DNA from: Treponema sp.
Lineage (GTDB): Bacteria; Spirochaetota; Spirochaetia; Treponematales; Treponemataceae
Length of the DNA: 64,000 bases
Assembly (NCBI GenBank): GCA_017534445.1
Contig: JAFXWC010000041.1
Span: 1-64,000 of the forward strand
Reading direction: 5' to 3'
The notes beneath the pieces were generated by a model. The model was not told the origin of the DNA. It ran no database searches and saw nothing but the letters and a program-made list of their open reading frames with translations. Shown here one piece after another: positions 49,301 through 57,921 of this stretch (position 1 is its first letter; each line of letters starts with the position of its first letter). Made by a program: the position numbers and the translations under genes.

Positions 49301-49930
49301 ATGTACACAATACAAAAAATAAAAACAGTAACGGACAACTGCTACATTGTTTCAAGCGGAGACAGCGCAATCCTTGTAGACACAGGAAGCGGCGCAGGTT
49401 ACGAGGAAGTTCTAGCCGAATGCAAAAAATACAACATGAAGCTTATTGTTCTTACCCACGTTCATTTTGACCACGCAGAGAACGCAGCAAAAATTGCCAA
49501 GCATTTTGACATTCCTGTAGCCTTTCACAAGGCGGATGAAGAGCTGTTCGACAATTACGACAAACAGCCGCTCAAATCATACGGACTTGTTGGGCGCATT
49601 GTCCTAGGCCTTTCCCTAAAAGTTCTGCGGGAAACAAAAATTCAAAGGCCAGAAAAAACAATCTATGTAAAGGAAGGGGATGACCTTAGCGCATACGGAA
49701 TAAATGCAAAAATAGTTGAAATTCCCGGGCACACAAAGGGCTCCATTGGAGTTGACGTGGAAGAAAAAGACCTTATCGTTGGCGACGCACTGGACAACTG
49801 GATCTTTCCTGCAACAGGACATTTGTTCTACAACCTTGAAGAAATTAAAAAGACGGCTCAAAAAATAAAGTCCATTGGACCGCGCACAATTTACTACGGC
49901 CACGGAAAGCCAACAAAAAACCGAGCTTAA
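49301..49930 (+). CDS. MBL-fold metallo-hydrolase
   Basis: 209 residues. LTHVHFDHAEN gives H53, H55, D57, H58 of the binuclear metal site; the remaining ligands are in EIPGHTKGSI, VGDALD and YYGHG. Glyoxalase-II-like size without its C-terminal domain. Substrate unknown. Starts immediately after the GNAT stop (GGGGG-rich SD inside the GNAT end). Confidence 0.9.
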   Translation: MYTIQKIKTVTDNCYIVSSGDSAILVDTGSGAGYEEVLAECKKYNMKLIVLTHVHFDHAENAAKIAKHFDIPVAFHKADEELFDNYDKQPLKSYGLVGRIVLGLSLKVLRETKIQRPEKTIYVKEGDDLSAYGINAKIVEIPGHTKGSIGVDVEEKDLIVGDALDNWIFPATGHLFYNLEEIKKTAQKIKSIGPRTIYYGHGKPTKNRA

Positions 49931-49940
49931 CAGGAACGCC

Positions 49941-50399
49941 ATGAAGGTAGTCATAATAAACGGAAGTCCGCGTTGCAAGGGTTTTACCTCAGCCATACTG
50001 CATTCAATCGAAAGTGAATTGACGGCAAACAAAATAGATGTAAGATTCGTTGACCTTTCTAAAAAGAACATATTGCATTGTGCAGGCTGCTGCTCATGCT
50101 ATAAAACTGGACACTGCCATATAAGCGATGATGCAGACGGGCTTTCAGACGAAATTGCATCTGCAGACGGACTTGTCATAGGCTCTCCAACGTACGCAAG
50201 CAACGTGTCTGGAATTCTAAAGGACTTTATAGACAGAGGGCATTTTGTAATCGAACAGCTTCTGCACAAGAAATATTTTTTCCAGGCAATCTGTCATTCT
50301 GTAATATTCAATTTTGGAATAAAACCCTTTGTAAATAAGAAGGGGCAACTTTATCAAGGTGTTTTAAATAAGTGGAAATCTCTGGAGGATTACAAATGA
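49941..50399 (+). CDS. NADPH-dependent FMN reductase / flavodoxin-like protein
   Basis: 152 residues from ATG 49941 (SD CAGGA). IINGSPRCKGFTS (~5-17) binds FMN phosphate, CAGCCSCYKTGHC holds a Cys cluster typical of iron-sulfur flavoprotein relatives, and GSPTYASNVSGILKDFIDR is the second FMN loop. An electron-transfer or quinone/drug reductase role is likely. It ends with ATGA overlap to the next gene. Confidence 0.85.
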   Translation: MKVVIINGSPRCKGFTSAILHSIESELTANKIDVRFVDLSKKNILHCAGCCSCYKTGHCHISDDADGLSDEIASADGLVIGSPTYASNVSGILKDFIDRGHFVIEQLLHKKYFFQAICHSVIFNFGIKPFVNKKGQLYQGVLNKWKSLEDYK

Positions 50400-50899
50400 A
50401 AGACTACATCCTGCTCTTGCCAATAATTTTTATTTTTCACGACATGGAAGAAATAATTGGTTTTGGCTACTTCTTTAAAAAGAACCCCGATTTGTTTGAA
50501 CGCTTTCCAAAGGTGATGGATGCTTACCGGGACTTTACCACGGCAGGATTTGCCCTTGCTGTCTACGAAGAATTCATTCCTTTCTTTGGGGTAAGCCTTT
50601 TGGCCTATTATTTCCCCAATGAAATTCTTTACGGCTTATGGTTTGGAATATTCCTTTCGCTTGCGGCACATCTTCTGGTACACATAGGACACGCAATCTA
50701 TATAAAAAGATACATCCCCTGTCTGGCAACAAGCCTTATCTGCCTTCCTGTTAGCATTGCAATTATTTACAAATGCTCAAAGTTTATGGCCTTTAATGCT
50801 GTAACCACAACATGCATTTTTGAAGCTTTTGTTCTTATGATTGCAAATTTAAAATTTGCCCATATCCTTATGCATAAATTTAACAGGAAAATAAAATAA
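50396..50899 (+). CDS. HXXEE-domain membrane protein
   Basis: 167 residues with about five hydrophobic helices and the HDMEE motif (~15-19) that names the HXXEE family; a second E-E-F (VYEEF) and conserved His residues (HLLVHIGHA) follow. Probably a small integral-membrane enzyme or transporter of unknown function. ATG 50396 overlaps the flavodoxin stop (ATGA), with GGAGG upstream. Confidence 0.82.
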   Translation: MKDYILLLPIIFIFHDMEEIIGFGYFFKKNPDLFERFPKVMDAYRDFTTAGFALAVYEEFIPFFGVSLLAYYFPNEILYGLWFGIFLSLAAHLLVHIGHAIYIKRYIPCLATSLICLPVSIAIIYKCSKFMAFNAVTTTCIFEAFVLMIANLKFAHILMHKFNRKIK

Positions 50900-50931
50900 G
50901 GAGTTCGGCAAAAAGAGTTTTCATAGATAAA

Positions 50932-51525
50932 TCACCTGAACATTACTATGAGTGCGAGAGCTAACTTTTGGAAGGGGGTCCATTCGTGGGCTTCCACGGA
51001 ATAGCCGTAATAAAAACCGTAATCAGCCTTTACGCCTATTTGTGTGTAAGAATCAAATCCTGCAAGAAAGAGGGAAAGGGAGGCCCCTGCTCCACCTGCC
51101 CAGCTGTTGGCAATAAAGCCGCATTCAACGTAGCCTTCCGTGCGGATAACTTCCAACAAGGTGTAATCAAGACCGGCATTTACAGAAAACGTAAAGACTT
51201 TATCGGAAGGGTCTACCGTTATGTCGTTCTTTTCATAAGTCTCTTCGTCTTTCGATGTGAGCCATCCCCAAAACCAAAAGGGAAGCCCAATATTAGCACC
51301 TATGAAAGCACAGGGCGAAATGTCATAGGTTCCATAGATATTCATGTTTATGCCACTTGGGTCATCATCTTCTTCGAAAGAATTTCCACCCAGGCCGAAT
51401 GCATACAGGTTCAGTCCAACACCAAAAGTTGAATCAGGATCCTCCGCATACAGGAAACCGATTGATGAGAAAAAGAGGAGTATAAGCAAAACAATTTTTT
51501 TACAAAACAATCCATTAGTTTTCAT
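50932..51525 (-). CDS. Putative outer membrane beta-barrel protein
   Basis: 197 residues. Signal peptide (~1-28, cut near LYAED). The rest alternates hydrophobic and polar residues (VGLNLYAFGLGG, MNIYGTYDIS, VNAGLDYTLLEVI, IGVKADYGFYYGY) and ends in a Phe-Arg, which fits an eight-strand outer-membrane barrel. No family recognised. ATG 51525 is preceded by TTGATT-N17-TATAAT-N6, predicting a leaderless mRNA. It is divergent from the MATE exporter. Confidence 0.7.
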   Translation of the reverse strand: MKTNGLFCKKIVLLILLFFSSIGFLYAEDPDSTFGVGLNLYAFGLGGNSFEEDDDPSGINMNIYGTYDISPCAFIGANIGLPFWFWGWLTSKDEETYEKNDITVDPSDKVFTFSVNAGLDYTLLEVIRTEGYVECGFIANSWAGGAGASLSLFLAGFDSYTQIGVKADYGFYYGYSVEAHEWTPFQKLALALIVMFR

Positions 51526-51531
51526 TGCCAA

Positions 51532-51560
51532 ATTATAGCTATTATGCAAATGCTAATCAA
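51532..51560 (-). promoter_or_regulatory. Leaderless promoter of the outer membrane protein gene
   Basis: Minus strand TTGATT (51560-51555), 17-base spacer, TATAAT (51537-51532), TTGGCA, ATG 51525. Confidence 0.75.
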
Positions 51561-51579
51561 TAGAATAAAAACAATCGGT

Positions 51580-51607
51580 TTTACAAAATATTTTTTTGTG
51601 ATATACT
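51580..51607 (+). promoter_or_regulatory. Leaderless promoter of the MATE gene
   Basis: TTTACA (51580-51585), 16-base spacer, TGA-extended TATACT (51602-51607), CTGCGC, ATG 51614. Confidence 0.75.
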
Positions 51608-51613
51608 CTGCGC

Positions 51614-52966
51614 ATGGAAAATACAAAGATAAAGGGAAAGCAAGACTTTACGCAGGGAAGCATTGCGGGAAAACTTGTGGCTTTTATGCTGCCGGTGCTG
51701 CTTTCGCTGGTACTGCAGTCACTATACGGTGCCGTGGACATGCTGATTGTCGGGCGATTTGGAACGACTGCCGGTATAAGCGGTGTTGCGGTTGGCGGAA
51801 ATATCATGAACCTTTTTACCATGCTGCTGAACGCCATCACGATGGGTGTAACGGTTCTGCTTGGAAATTATATTGGAGCCAAACAGTTTGAGCAGGTGAA
51901 CAAGCTTCTTTCAAACGCGGTCGTATTTTTTCTTACAATTTCCCTGGTGCTTACAGCTCTTATAGTATCATTTGCAAGGCCTCTCGCAATCATCATGCAG
52001 ACACCGGAAGAATCACTTGAACTTACGATTCTTTACATAAGGATTTGTGGTGCGGGATTTATTTTTATTACCTTCTACAATTTTATAAGCGCCATGCTCC
52101 GCGGAATGGGAGACTCAAACACACCGCTCATCTTTGTGGCAATAGCATGCGCAGTGAACGTAACAGGAGACTTGCTCTTGGTTGCAGTCTTTAAGATGAA
52201 TGTTGTGGGGGCAGCCATTGCAACGGTTGTAGCCCAGGCGGTAAGCGTAGTGCTGTCGCTCGCAATCATAAAAAAGCGTTCCATACCATTTAAAATAGAA
52301 AGAAAGCACTTGAATTTTGGAAGCGAAATCAACAAGTTCGTAAAGCTGGGGCTTCCACTAACGGTGCAGGGAGTTTTGACAAACTTTAGCTTTCTTGCCC
52401 TCTGCGCCTTTGTAAACCGACTTGGCCTTGACGCGTCATCCGGCTACGGCGTTGCACAGAAAATACAGGGATTCACTATGATGCTTCCACTCTGCATAAT
52501 GCAGAGCATGGCTCCCTTTGTTGCGCAGAACGTTGGTGCAGGCAACGAAAAGCGAGCAAGAAGCGGACTTCTTATTGGCCAAGGAATTGGGGCCACGATT
52601 GGACTTCCCGTCATGCTGGCAATTTTTTTCTTTGGCGACAGCCTTGCCTCTCTATTTACAGATGACCCCGCCGTAATCAGGAGGGCCTTTGAATTCCTTA
52701 GGGGATTTTCCCCGGAAGTCATCATAACCTGCATCCTGTTCAGCTACCTGGGCTATTTCAACGGACACTCAAAAAGCCTTTTCGTAATGATTCAGGGCCT
52801 TTTGCAAACCTTCCTTCTGCGCCTGCCAATTTCCTACTTCATGAGCATCCGCGAAAACGCAAGCCTTACGGGTATTGGTGCAGCAGCTCCTGCGGCCACC
52901 ATCTTTGGAATTATTTTGTGCTTTATCTACTACAAATGGATGGGACGGTCGCTGGACAGAAAGTGA
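51614..52966 (+). CDS. MATE-family efflux transporter
   Basis: 450 residues, twelve membrane helices in two six-helix halves (~15-225, ~240-445). PVLLSLVLQSLYGAVDMLIV (~24-43) and AVGGNIMNLF are characteristic of the DinF/NorM-like branch. Exports cationic drugs or metabolites with Na+ or H+. Leaderless start as the -10 ends six bases before ATG. Confidence 0.92.
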   Translation: MENTKIKGKQDFTQGSIAGKLVAFMLPVLLSLVLQSLYGAVDMLIVGRFGTTAGISGVAVGGNIMNLFTMLLNAITMGVTVLLGNYIGAKQFEQVNKLLSNAVVFFLTISLVLTALIVSFARPLAIIMQTPEESLELTILYIRICGAGFIFITFYNFISAMLRGMGDSNTPLIFVAIACAVNVTGDLLLVAVFKMNVVGAAIATVVAQAVSVVLSLAIIKKRSIPFKIERKHLNFGSEINKFVKLGLPLTVQGVLTNFSFLALCAFVNRLGLDASSGYGVAQKIQGFTMMLPLCIMQSMAPFVAQNVGAGNEKRARSGLLIGQGIGATIGLPVMLAIFFFGDSLASLFTDDPAVIRRAFEFLRGFSPEVIITCILFSYLGYFNGHSKSLFVMIQGLLQTFLLRLPISYFMSIRENASLTGIGAAAPAATIFGIILCFIYYKWMGRSLDRK

Positions 52967-53096
52967 GCGGTTTGAACAGGCGGTAAAACCATGAAATATG
53001 CTCCAAAAGAAGAATATTATAGAAGGAAAATGCCAAGTTAAGGCTATTTGGGCCTAAATGACCGCCTAAATGACCATGCAAATGCGGGCTTTTTTG

Positions 53097-53125
53097 TTGA
53101 AAATATGGAGAATTGTCGCTATAAT
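53097..53125 (+). promoter_or_regulatory. Leaderless promoter of the first phosphohexomutase gene
   Basis: TTGAAA (53097-53102), 17-base spacer, TATAAT (53120-53125), AGTAGC, ATG 53132. It excludes a longer frame that begins at 53048. Confidence 0.85.
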
Positions 53126-53131
53126 AGTAGC

Positions 53132-54973
53132 ATGATTCAAAATGATATGATACTTTCTGCATCCGGTTGGCGCAAGGTTTTTGCTAAGAGTGGCGGTGCA
53201 GAAGACAAGGATTCTGATATAGGAGAAACTAACCGCTTGCTTTGCGCTCTTATTGCAGAGACTTTTGCGGATTATGTGCTTTCAAAGTCAAAGAATGATG
53301 AGCCCCACGTGGCTCTTGGCACGGATACCCGTCCTACCGGCAAGGAAATGGCGGATGTTATCATAAGGGTTTTCCTGCAAAAGAGGATTTACGTCCACTT
53401 TGTAGAGGTTGCATCTGCCCCGGAAATTATGGCTTATTCAAAGGAGCTTGACGGTTTCCTTTACATTTCTGCCAGCCACAATCCAATCGGCTGGAATGGA
53501 ATAAAATTTGGTCTTAACAAGGGCGGGGTTCTTGAAGGCAAGGAGACTAATGCACTTGCAGACATTTTCCGAGAGAAGTGCAAGGCTTCTGATGCGGAGG
53601 AAAGGGCTAACCTTCTTATTGAGGGGGCAAACCTTCACCACCTTAAGCAGGTGTATGCAAATTCTTCCTTCCACAAGCTTCGTGCGGTTGAAGCTTACGA
53701 CAAATTCATCCGCGGGGTTATTACCGGCATCTTTAACAAGAAGGGCCAGGACGCTGTTTTTGAGGCAATCAAGGAAGGTCTTAGGGAAACCCCAGCTTCC
53801 ATCGTATGCGACATGAACGGTTCTGCACGCTCGGTTTCCATAGACAAGACCTTTATTCCCCAGTGCGGCCTTGAATTTTTGCCTTTCAACGACACGCCCG
53901 GGCTTATAATGCACGAGATTATTCCAGAGCCAGAGAACATGACCCGTCTTGCGGACGTAATAAATGACCTTCATGCTGACGGCAACAATAATATTCTTAT
54001 TGGCTACATGCCGGACTGCGACGGTGACAGGGGCAACATTGTATTCTTTGACGAGGACGCACAGACTGCCCGCCCAATTACGGCACAGGAGATTTTTGCG
54101 CTTAGCGTTGTTTCGGAGCTTGCCTTTGAGGAATGGAAGAAGGAGACGCTTAACGAACAGGGGCTTTTGTGGAGGACGCAGGCAACCTTTGGAAAGCATG
54201 CGGTTGTAGTAAACGGCCCAACATCCATGCGCATTGACCAGATTTGCGAAAGCTTTGGCTACGAGATTTTCCGCGCGGAAGTTGGGGAAGCAAACGTGGT
54301 GAACCTTGCCCGCCAGAAGAGGGATGAAGGTTACGACGTGCGCATTCTTGGCGAGGGAAGCAACGGTGGAAACATTACATATCCTTCCAGCGTGCGTGAC
54401 CCGGTGGCAACACTCTTTGCCGTTCTTAAGATGCTTACAATCCGTGACTACAGGAGAAGCGACGGCAAGTTCTGCAAGGGGCTTTTCCACATCTGGTGCG
54501 AGAAGGCCGGAATGTCTTACCGCTACAAGGACGACTTTATGCTTAGCGACGTGCTTTCCACCCTTCCCCGCTTTGCAACCACAGGCGTTAGCGAAAGCAG
54601 GGCGGTTCTTGACGTTAAGACCCAGGACAAGTCATTGCTTAAGAAACGCTTCCAGGCAGTCTTTACCGATGACTGGAGCAAGCATGCAGACGAGCTTAAT
54701 GCCATTTACGGCTTTACCGGCTACGAGGCAGACATTACCAACGGAACCAAGGAAGTTAAGAACGCTTCCGACTGGGCAAACGGCAACGGCGGCCTAAAGA
54801 TACGCTTCCTGGACGAAGACGGAAATCCAAGGGCATTCATCTGGATGAGGCCAAGCGGCACTGAACCTGTATTCCGCATAATGTGCGACGTTATGGGCGG
54901 AGACGAAGCTGCAGAACGCTCGCTTTTGCGCTGGGAGACTACGCTGCTTAAAAAGGCGGACGGAGCTGAATAA
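53132..54973 (+). CDS. Phosphoglucomutase/phosphomannomutase family protein
   Basis: 613 residues of the alpha-D-phosphohexomutase superfamily. SASHNP (~113-118) holds the phosphoserine, DCDGDRG (~294-300) the Mg2+ site, GEGSNGG (~408-414) the sugar loop, and RPSGTEP (~571-577) the phosphate loop. The sugar loop normally reads GEESGG/GEMSGH, so GEGSNG is divergent, and the protein is ~150 residues longer than PMM/PGM. Sugar substrate uncertain. ATG 53132 is set by the leaderless promoter. Confidence 0.88.
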   Translation: MIQNDMILSASGWRKVFAKSGGAEDKDSDIGETNRLLCALIAETFADYVLSKSKNDEPHVALGTDTRPTGKEMADVIIRVFLQKRIYVHFVEVASAPEIMAYSKELDGFLYISASHNPIGWNGIKFGLNKGGVLEGKETNALADIFREKCKASDAEERANLLIEGANLHHLKQVYANSSFHKLRAVEAYDKFIRGVITGIFNKKGQDAVFEAIKEGLRETPASIVCDMNGSARSVSIDKTFIPQCGLEFLPFNDTPGLIMHEIIPEPENMTRLADVINDLHADGNNNILIGYMPDCDGDRGNIVFFDEDAQTARPITAQEIFALSVVSELAFEEWKKETLNEQGLLWRTQATFGKHAVVVNGPTSMRIDQICESFGYEIFRAEVGEANVVNLARQKRDEGYDVRILGEGSNGGNITYPSSVRDPVATLFAVLKMLTIRDYRRSDGKFCKGLFHIWCEKAGMSYRYKDDFMLSDVLSTLPRFATTGVSESRAVLDVKTQDKSLLKKRFQAVFTDDWSKHADELNAIYGFTGYEADITNGTKEVKNASDWANGNGGLKIRFLDEDGNPRAFIWMRPSGTEPVFRIMCDVMGGDEAAERSLLRWETTLLKKADGAE

Positions 54974-55017
54974 TAAAAAAACAAACAAATTAAGGGTAAC
55001 ATTTTAGGAGTAATAAT

Positions 55018-56811
55018 ATGGAAGAAAAAGAGATACTCGAAAGAGCGGCACAGTACATTGCAGAAGAAAAGGACGAAGCTTTCCGCAAGGAAGTTGAAGA
55101 CCTTGTTGCAAAGAAAGATTCAAAGGAAGCAATGGCGGAACTTGAAGACCGCTTCTACCAGAGCCTTGAATTTGGCACAGGCGGCCTCCGCGGTGTAATG
55201 GGCGGCGGAACAAACCGCATGAACACACTCAACATCTCAAAGGCAACGCAGGGTCTTGCAAACTACATTATCAAGGCCTTCCCCAAAGAGGCAAAAGAAG
55301 GCACTCTTAGCGCATGCATCGCATACGACAGCCGCCACAACCACGACAAGTTCAGCGACATAACGGCACGCGTATTTGCGGCAAACGGAATCAAGGCGTA
55401 TCTTTTTACAGGACTCCGCCCCACCCCGGAACTTTCCTATGCAATCCGCACCCTTGGCTGCCAGACCGGCGTTGTAGTAACGGCAAGCCACAACCCTCCC
55501 CAGTACAACGGCTACAAGGCATACTGGGCAGACGGAGCACAGGTTGTTGAGCCCCACGACAAGGGAATCATCGACGAAGTTAACGCAGTAAAAGAAGCAA
55601 AGCTTATCTCCCGCGAAGAAGGAATCAAGTCTGGAAAAATCGTACCCATCGACAAGGAAATTGACGACAAGTTCCAGGCAATGATAAAGGCAAACCTCTA
55701 CCGCCCGGCCCTTATAAAAGAAAAGGCTTCCAGCGTAAAGGTAGTCTACACGCCACTCCACGGAACAGGCGCAATGCACGTAGAAAAGGTACTTGGCGAC
55801 CTTGGCCTTAACGTAATCACCGTACCCGAACAGCGCGAAGGAAACGGAGACTTCCCAACTGTAGAAAAGCCAAACCCGGAAGAAGCACCCGCACTCAAAA
55901 TGGCAGTTGAGCTTGCAAAGAAGGAAAAGGCAGACGTTGTAATGGCAACAGACCCAGACGCAGACCGCTTTGGAACTGCATTCCCGGACAAGGACGGAAA
56001 CTATGTCCTCGTTACAGGAAACCAGATGGGTGCCCTGCTTGCAGACTACGTTCTCCTTAGCAAGAAGGAACTGGGCAAGATGCCAGAAAACCCGGTACTC
56101 ATCCGCTCAATCGTAACAAGCCCCTTCGTAGACGCAGTTGCAAAGAACTACGGCGTAAAGGTAAAGGAATGCCTTACAGGGTTCAAGTGGATTGCATTTG
56201 ACGAAGGCCAGATGGAAAAGACCGGCAAGGAACATTACGTGTTCGGTTTGGAAGAAAGCTACGGCTACCTTGTTGAAACAGAATGCCGCGACAAAGACGG
56301 TATTTCTGCAGCAGCAATGTGTGCAGAGATGACACTCTACTGGGCAAGCAAAGGCAAGAGCCTCCTTGAGCGCATGAACGACATGTACAAGGAATACGGC
56401 TACTTCCAGGACGGAGCAATAAGCAAGTACTTCCCAGGCGTAAAGGGCCCTGCAATAATGACTGGAATCATGACCAAGCTCCGCACAGAGGGACTTAAGA
56501 CCTTGGGTGGAAAGAAAGTCTGCAAAATCCGCGACGTTCAGCAGTCATACGAATTTGACCCGGCAAATCCTGCGGCAAAGGCAAACCTTCCTTGGCCAAA
56601 GAGCAACGTACTCCAGTTCTTCCTGGAAGACGGAACAATCGTTAGCGCACGCCCAAGCGGAACGGAACCAAAAATCAAGTTCTACATCAACTGTGCAGTT
56701 CCAGTTTCTGCAAAAACAGACGCAGCCCTCGAAGAAGCCAAGAAGAGCGCAACAGAAGAAATTGCAAAGATTTCAGCAGAAATCAACGCAGTCCTCGATG
56801 CCGCAAAATAA
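55018..56811 (+). CDS. Phospho-sugar mutase (PGM2-like)
   Basis: 597 residues. TASHNPPQYNGYK (~154-166) with the catalytic Ser, DPDADR (~310-315) Mg2+ loop, GLEESYGYL (~409) sugar loop and RPSGTEPKIKFY (~543-554). Size and FGTGGLRG (~52-59) at the N-terminus match the PGM2/PgcA group that handles glucose-1,6-bisphosphate, glucose-1-P or ribose-1-P. Preceded by SD AGGAG; 44 bases after the previous mutase, so probably one transcript. Biased codon use suggests high expression. Confidence 0.93.
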   Translation: MEEKEILERAAQYIAEEKDEAFRKEVEDLVAKKDSKEAMAELEDRFYQSLEFGTGGLRGVMGGGTNRMNTLNISKATQGLANYIIKAFPKEAKEGTLSACIAYDSRHNHDKFSDITARVFAANGIKAYLFTGLRPTPELSYAIRTLGCQTGVVVTASHNPPQYNGYKAYWADGAQVVEPHDKGIIDEVNAVKEAKLISREEGIKSGKIVPIDKEIDDKFQAMIKANLYRPALIKEKASSVKVVYTPLHGTGAMHVEKVLGDLGLNVITVPEQREGNGDFPTVEKPNPEEAPALKMAVELAKKEKADVVMATDPDADRFGTAFPDKDGNYVLVTGNQMGALLADYVLLSKKELGKMPENPVLIRSIVTSPFVDAVAKNYGVKVKECLTGFKWIAFDEGQMEKTGKEHYVFGLEESYGYLVETECRDKDGISAAAMCAEMTLYWASKGKSLLERMNDMYKEYGYFQDGAISKYFPGVKGPAIMTGIMTKLRTEGLKTLGGKKVCKIRDVQQSYEFDPANPAAKANLPWPKSNVLQFFLEDGTIVSARPSGTEPKIKFYINCAVPVSAKTDAALEEAKKSATEEIAKISAEINAVLDAAK

Positions 56812-56823
56812 AGGCTAAAAGAA

Positions 56824-57495
56824 ATGCACGGCCGTGGCCTTAAGATTTTTAGGAACTACAGAAGTCTTGCGCGGGAATTTTATTCCGGCAAGATTTTTGC
56901 AGCCTTTGACACCGAGACTACTGGCCTGCATGCGGCAACCGACCACCTTATGGAAATAGGAGCCGTAAAATTCAACAGGGACGGAATTATTGGGGAGCCA
57001 TTTTCTTCCCTAATAAAACCGCCCGTTCCACTCACCCCCTTCCTTCAAAACCTAACCCACATCACACCACAAATGCTGGAAAACCAAAGCGACGCCGCAA
57101 CGGTCACCTTTGAATTCCTCCGCTGGCTTTCAAGCGACGATGTAATCCTAATCGCCCACAACGCCCCGTTTGACATGTACTTCATAAACGCCCAGCTCGA
57201 GCGCATGAACATGGACGCGCTAAAAAACACGGTCATAGACACACTGCCGCTTTCTCGCTGGGCCTACCCCAACCTTAACAAAAACGGACTCGAAGGCCAG
57301 TACAAGCTTCAGAACCTGGCAAGCCTCTTGAACATAAAAGTTCTGGAAGCCCACCGCGCCCACGACGATGCCCGCGTCTGCATGGAACTCTTCAAGCGCA
57401 TAATAAAAGACACCCGCCCCGTACAAAAAGACATCGAAAAACAAACTCAGGAAAGCCTCTTCTCCCAGGAAAACGGCCAGCTGGAACTCTTCTAA
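56824..57495 (+). CDS. DnaQ-like 3'-5' exonuclease (DEDDh)
   Basis: 223 residues. Exo I FDTETTG (D29, E31), Exo II HNAPFDMYF (~115-123), Exo III HRAHDDARV (~180-188) complete the DEDDh active site. Matches the stand-alone PolC/epsilon-type exonuclease, possibly a proofreading or RNA-trimming enzyme. Starts 12 bases after the mutase stop. Confidence 0.92.
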   Translation: MHGRGLKIFRNYRSLAREFYSGKIFAAFDTETTGLHAATDHLMEIGAVKFNRDGIIGEPFSSLIKPPVPLTPFLQNLTHITPQMLENQSDAATVTFEFLRWLSSDDVILIAHNAPFDMYFINAQLERMNMDALKNTVIDTLPLSRWAYPNLNKNGLEGQYKLQNLASLLNIKVLEAHRAHDDARVCMELFKRIIKDTRPVQKDIEKQTQESLFSQENGQLELF

Positions 57496-57921
57496 AATCA
57501 TTTTATTTTTTTTCTTTTTTTTCTGGACCACACTCTATTTGCTAACCCGCTTTCCAGGGCTACGGCTTTCGCCTCCGACCACGCTGCGCGTGTTTTCGCT
57601 TCGCTCACCCTTCCAATCGGGGGTAGGCTCTATTTGCTGTACGCAAAGAGGCATATTGCAAAGAATTGTAATGCAAGAATATATTAAGAAAGCACTGAAA
57701 TGGAGGCAGAAAACGTGGCAAAAAAGCATTTGCGCGGTGCGACCGAAGGGAGTCAGATACCTTATATCCGCGCTCGGCTTTTTTGACGCGGTTTCTGCCG
57801 GGAATGGAAGTGCTTTCTTGTTAACAGTTACATTTACCATCTGCAAATATTCCATGCCTCTATTGCTAGAAGTTGGCTTGAATGTTATACTGTCCCCATA
57901 AATTAAAAACGGAGGTTTATC
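57496..57921. other. Gene-free region with repeat F and the flotillin promoter
   Basis: After a T-rich run (57500-57520) comes repeat copy F. The next 250 bases show no convincing gene. A TATACT near 57889 and SD GGAGG before ATG 57922 probably serve the flotillin gene. Confidence 0.5.
57541..57630 (-). repeat. Structured intergenic repeat, copy F (short form)
   Basis: Minus strand: CTACCC/GGGTTAG outer pair, GATTGGAAGGG core, CACGC-GCA-GCGTG, GGC-GAAA-GCC, CCCT closing and GGAAAGC. The flank matches copy B almost exactly, but the middle stem differs. Confidence 0.75.

Noticed and set aside
53438-54490. Long open frame antisense to the first phosphohexomutase
   Set aside because: Same reason: no motif, no SD, and the sense gene has all catalytic loops.
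57660-57860. Possible small gene between repeat F and flotillin
   Set aside because: Frames on either strand lack SD and recognisable features; the base pattern suggests repeat remnants.
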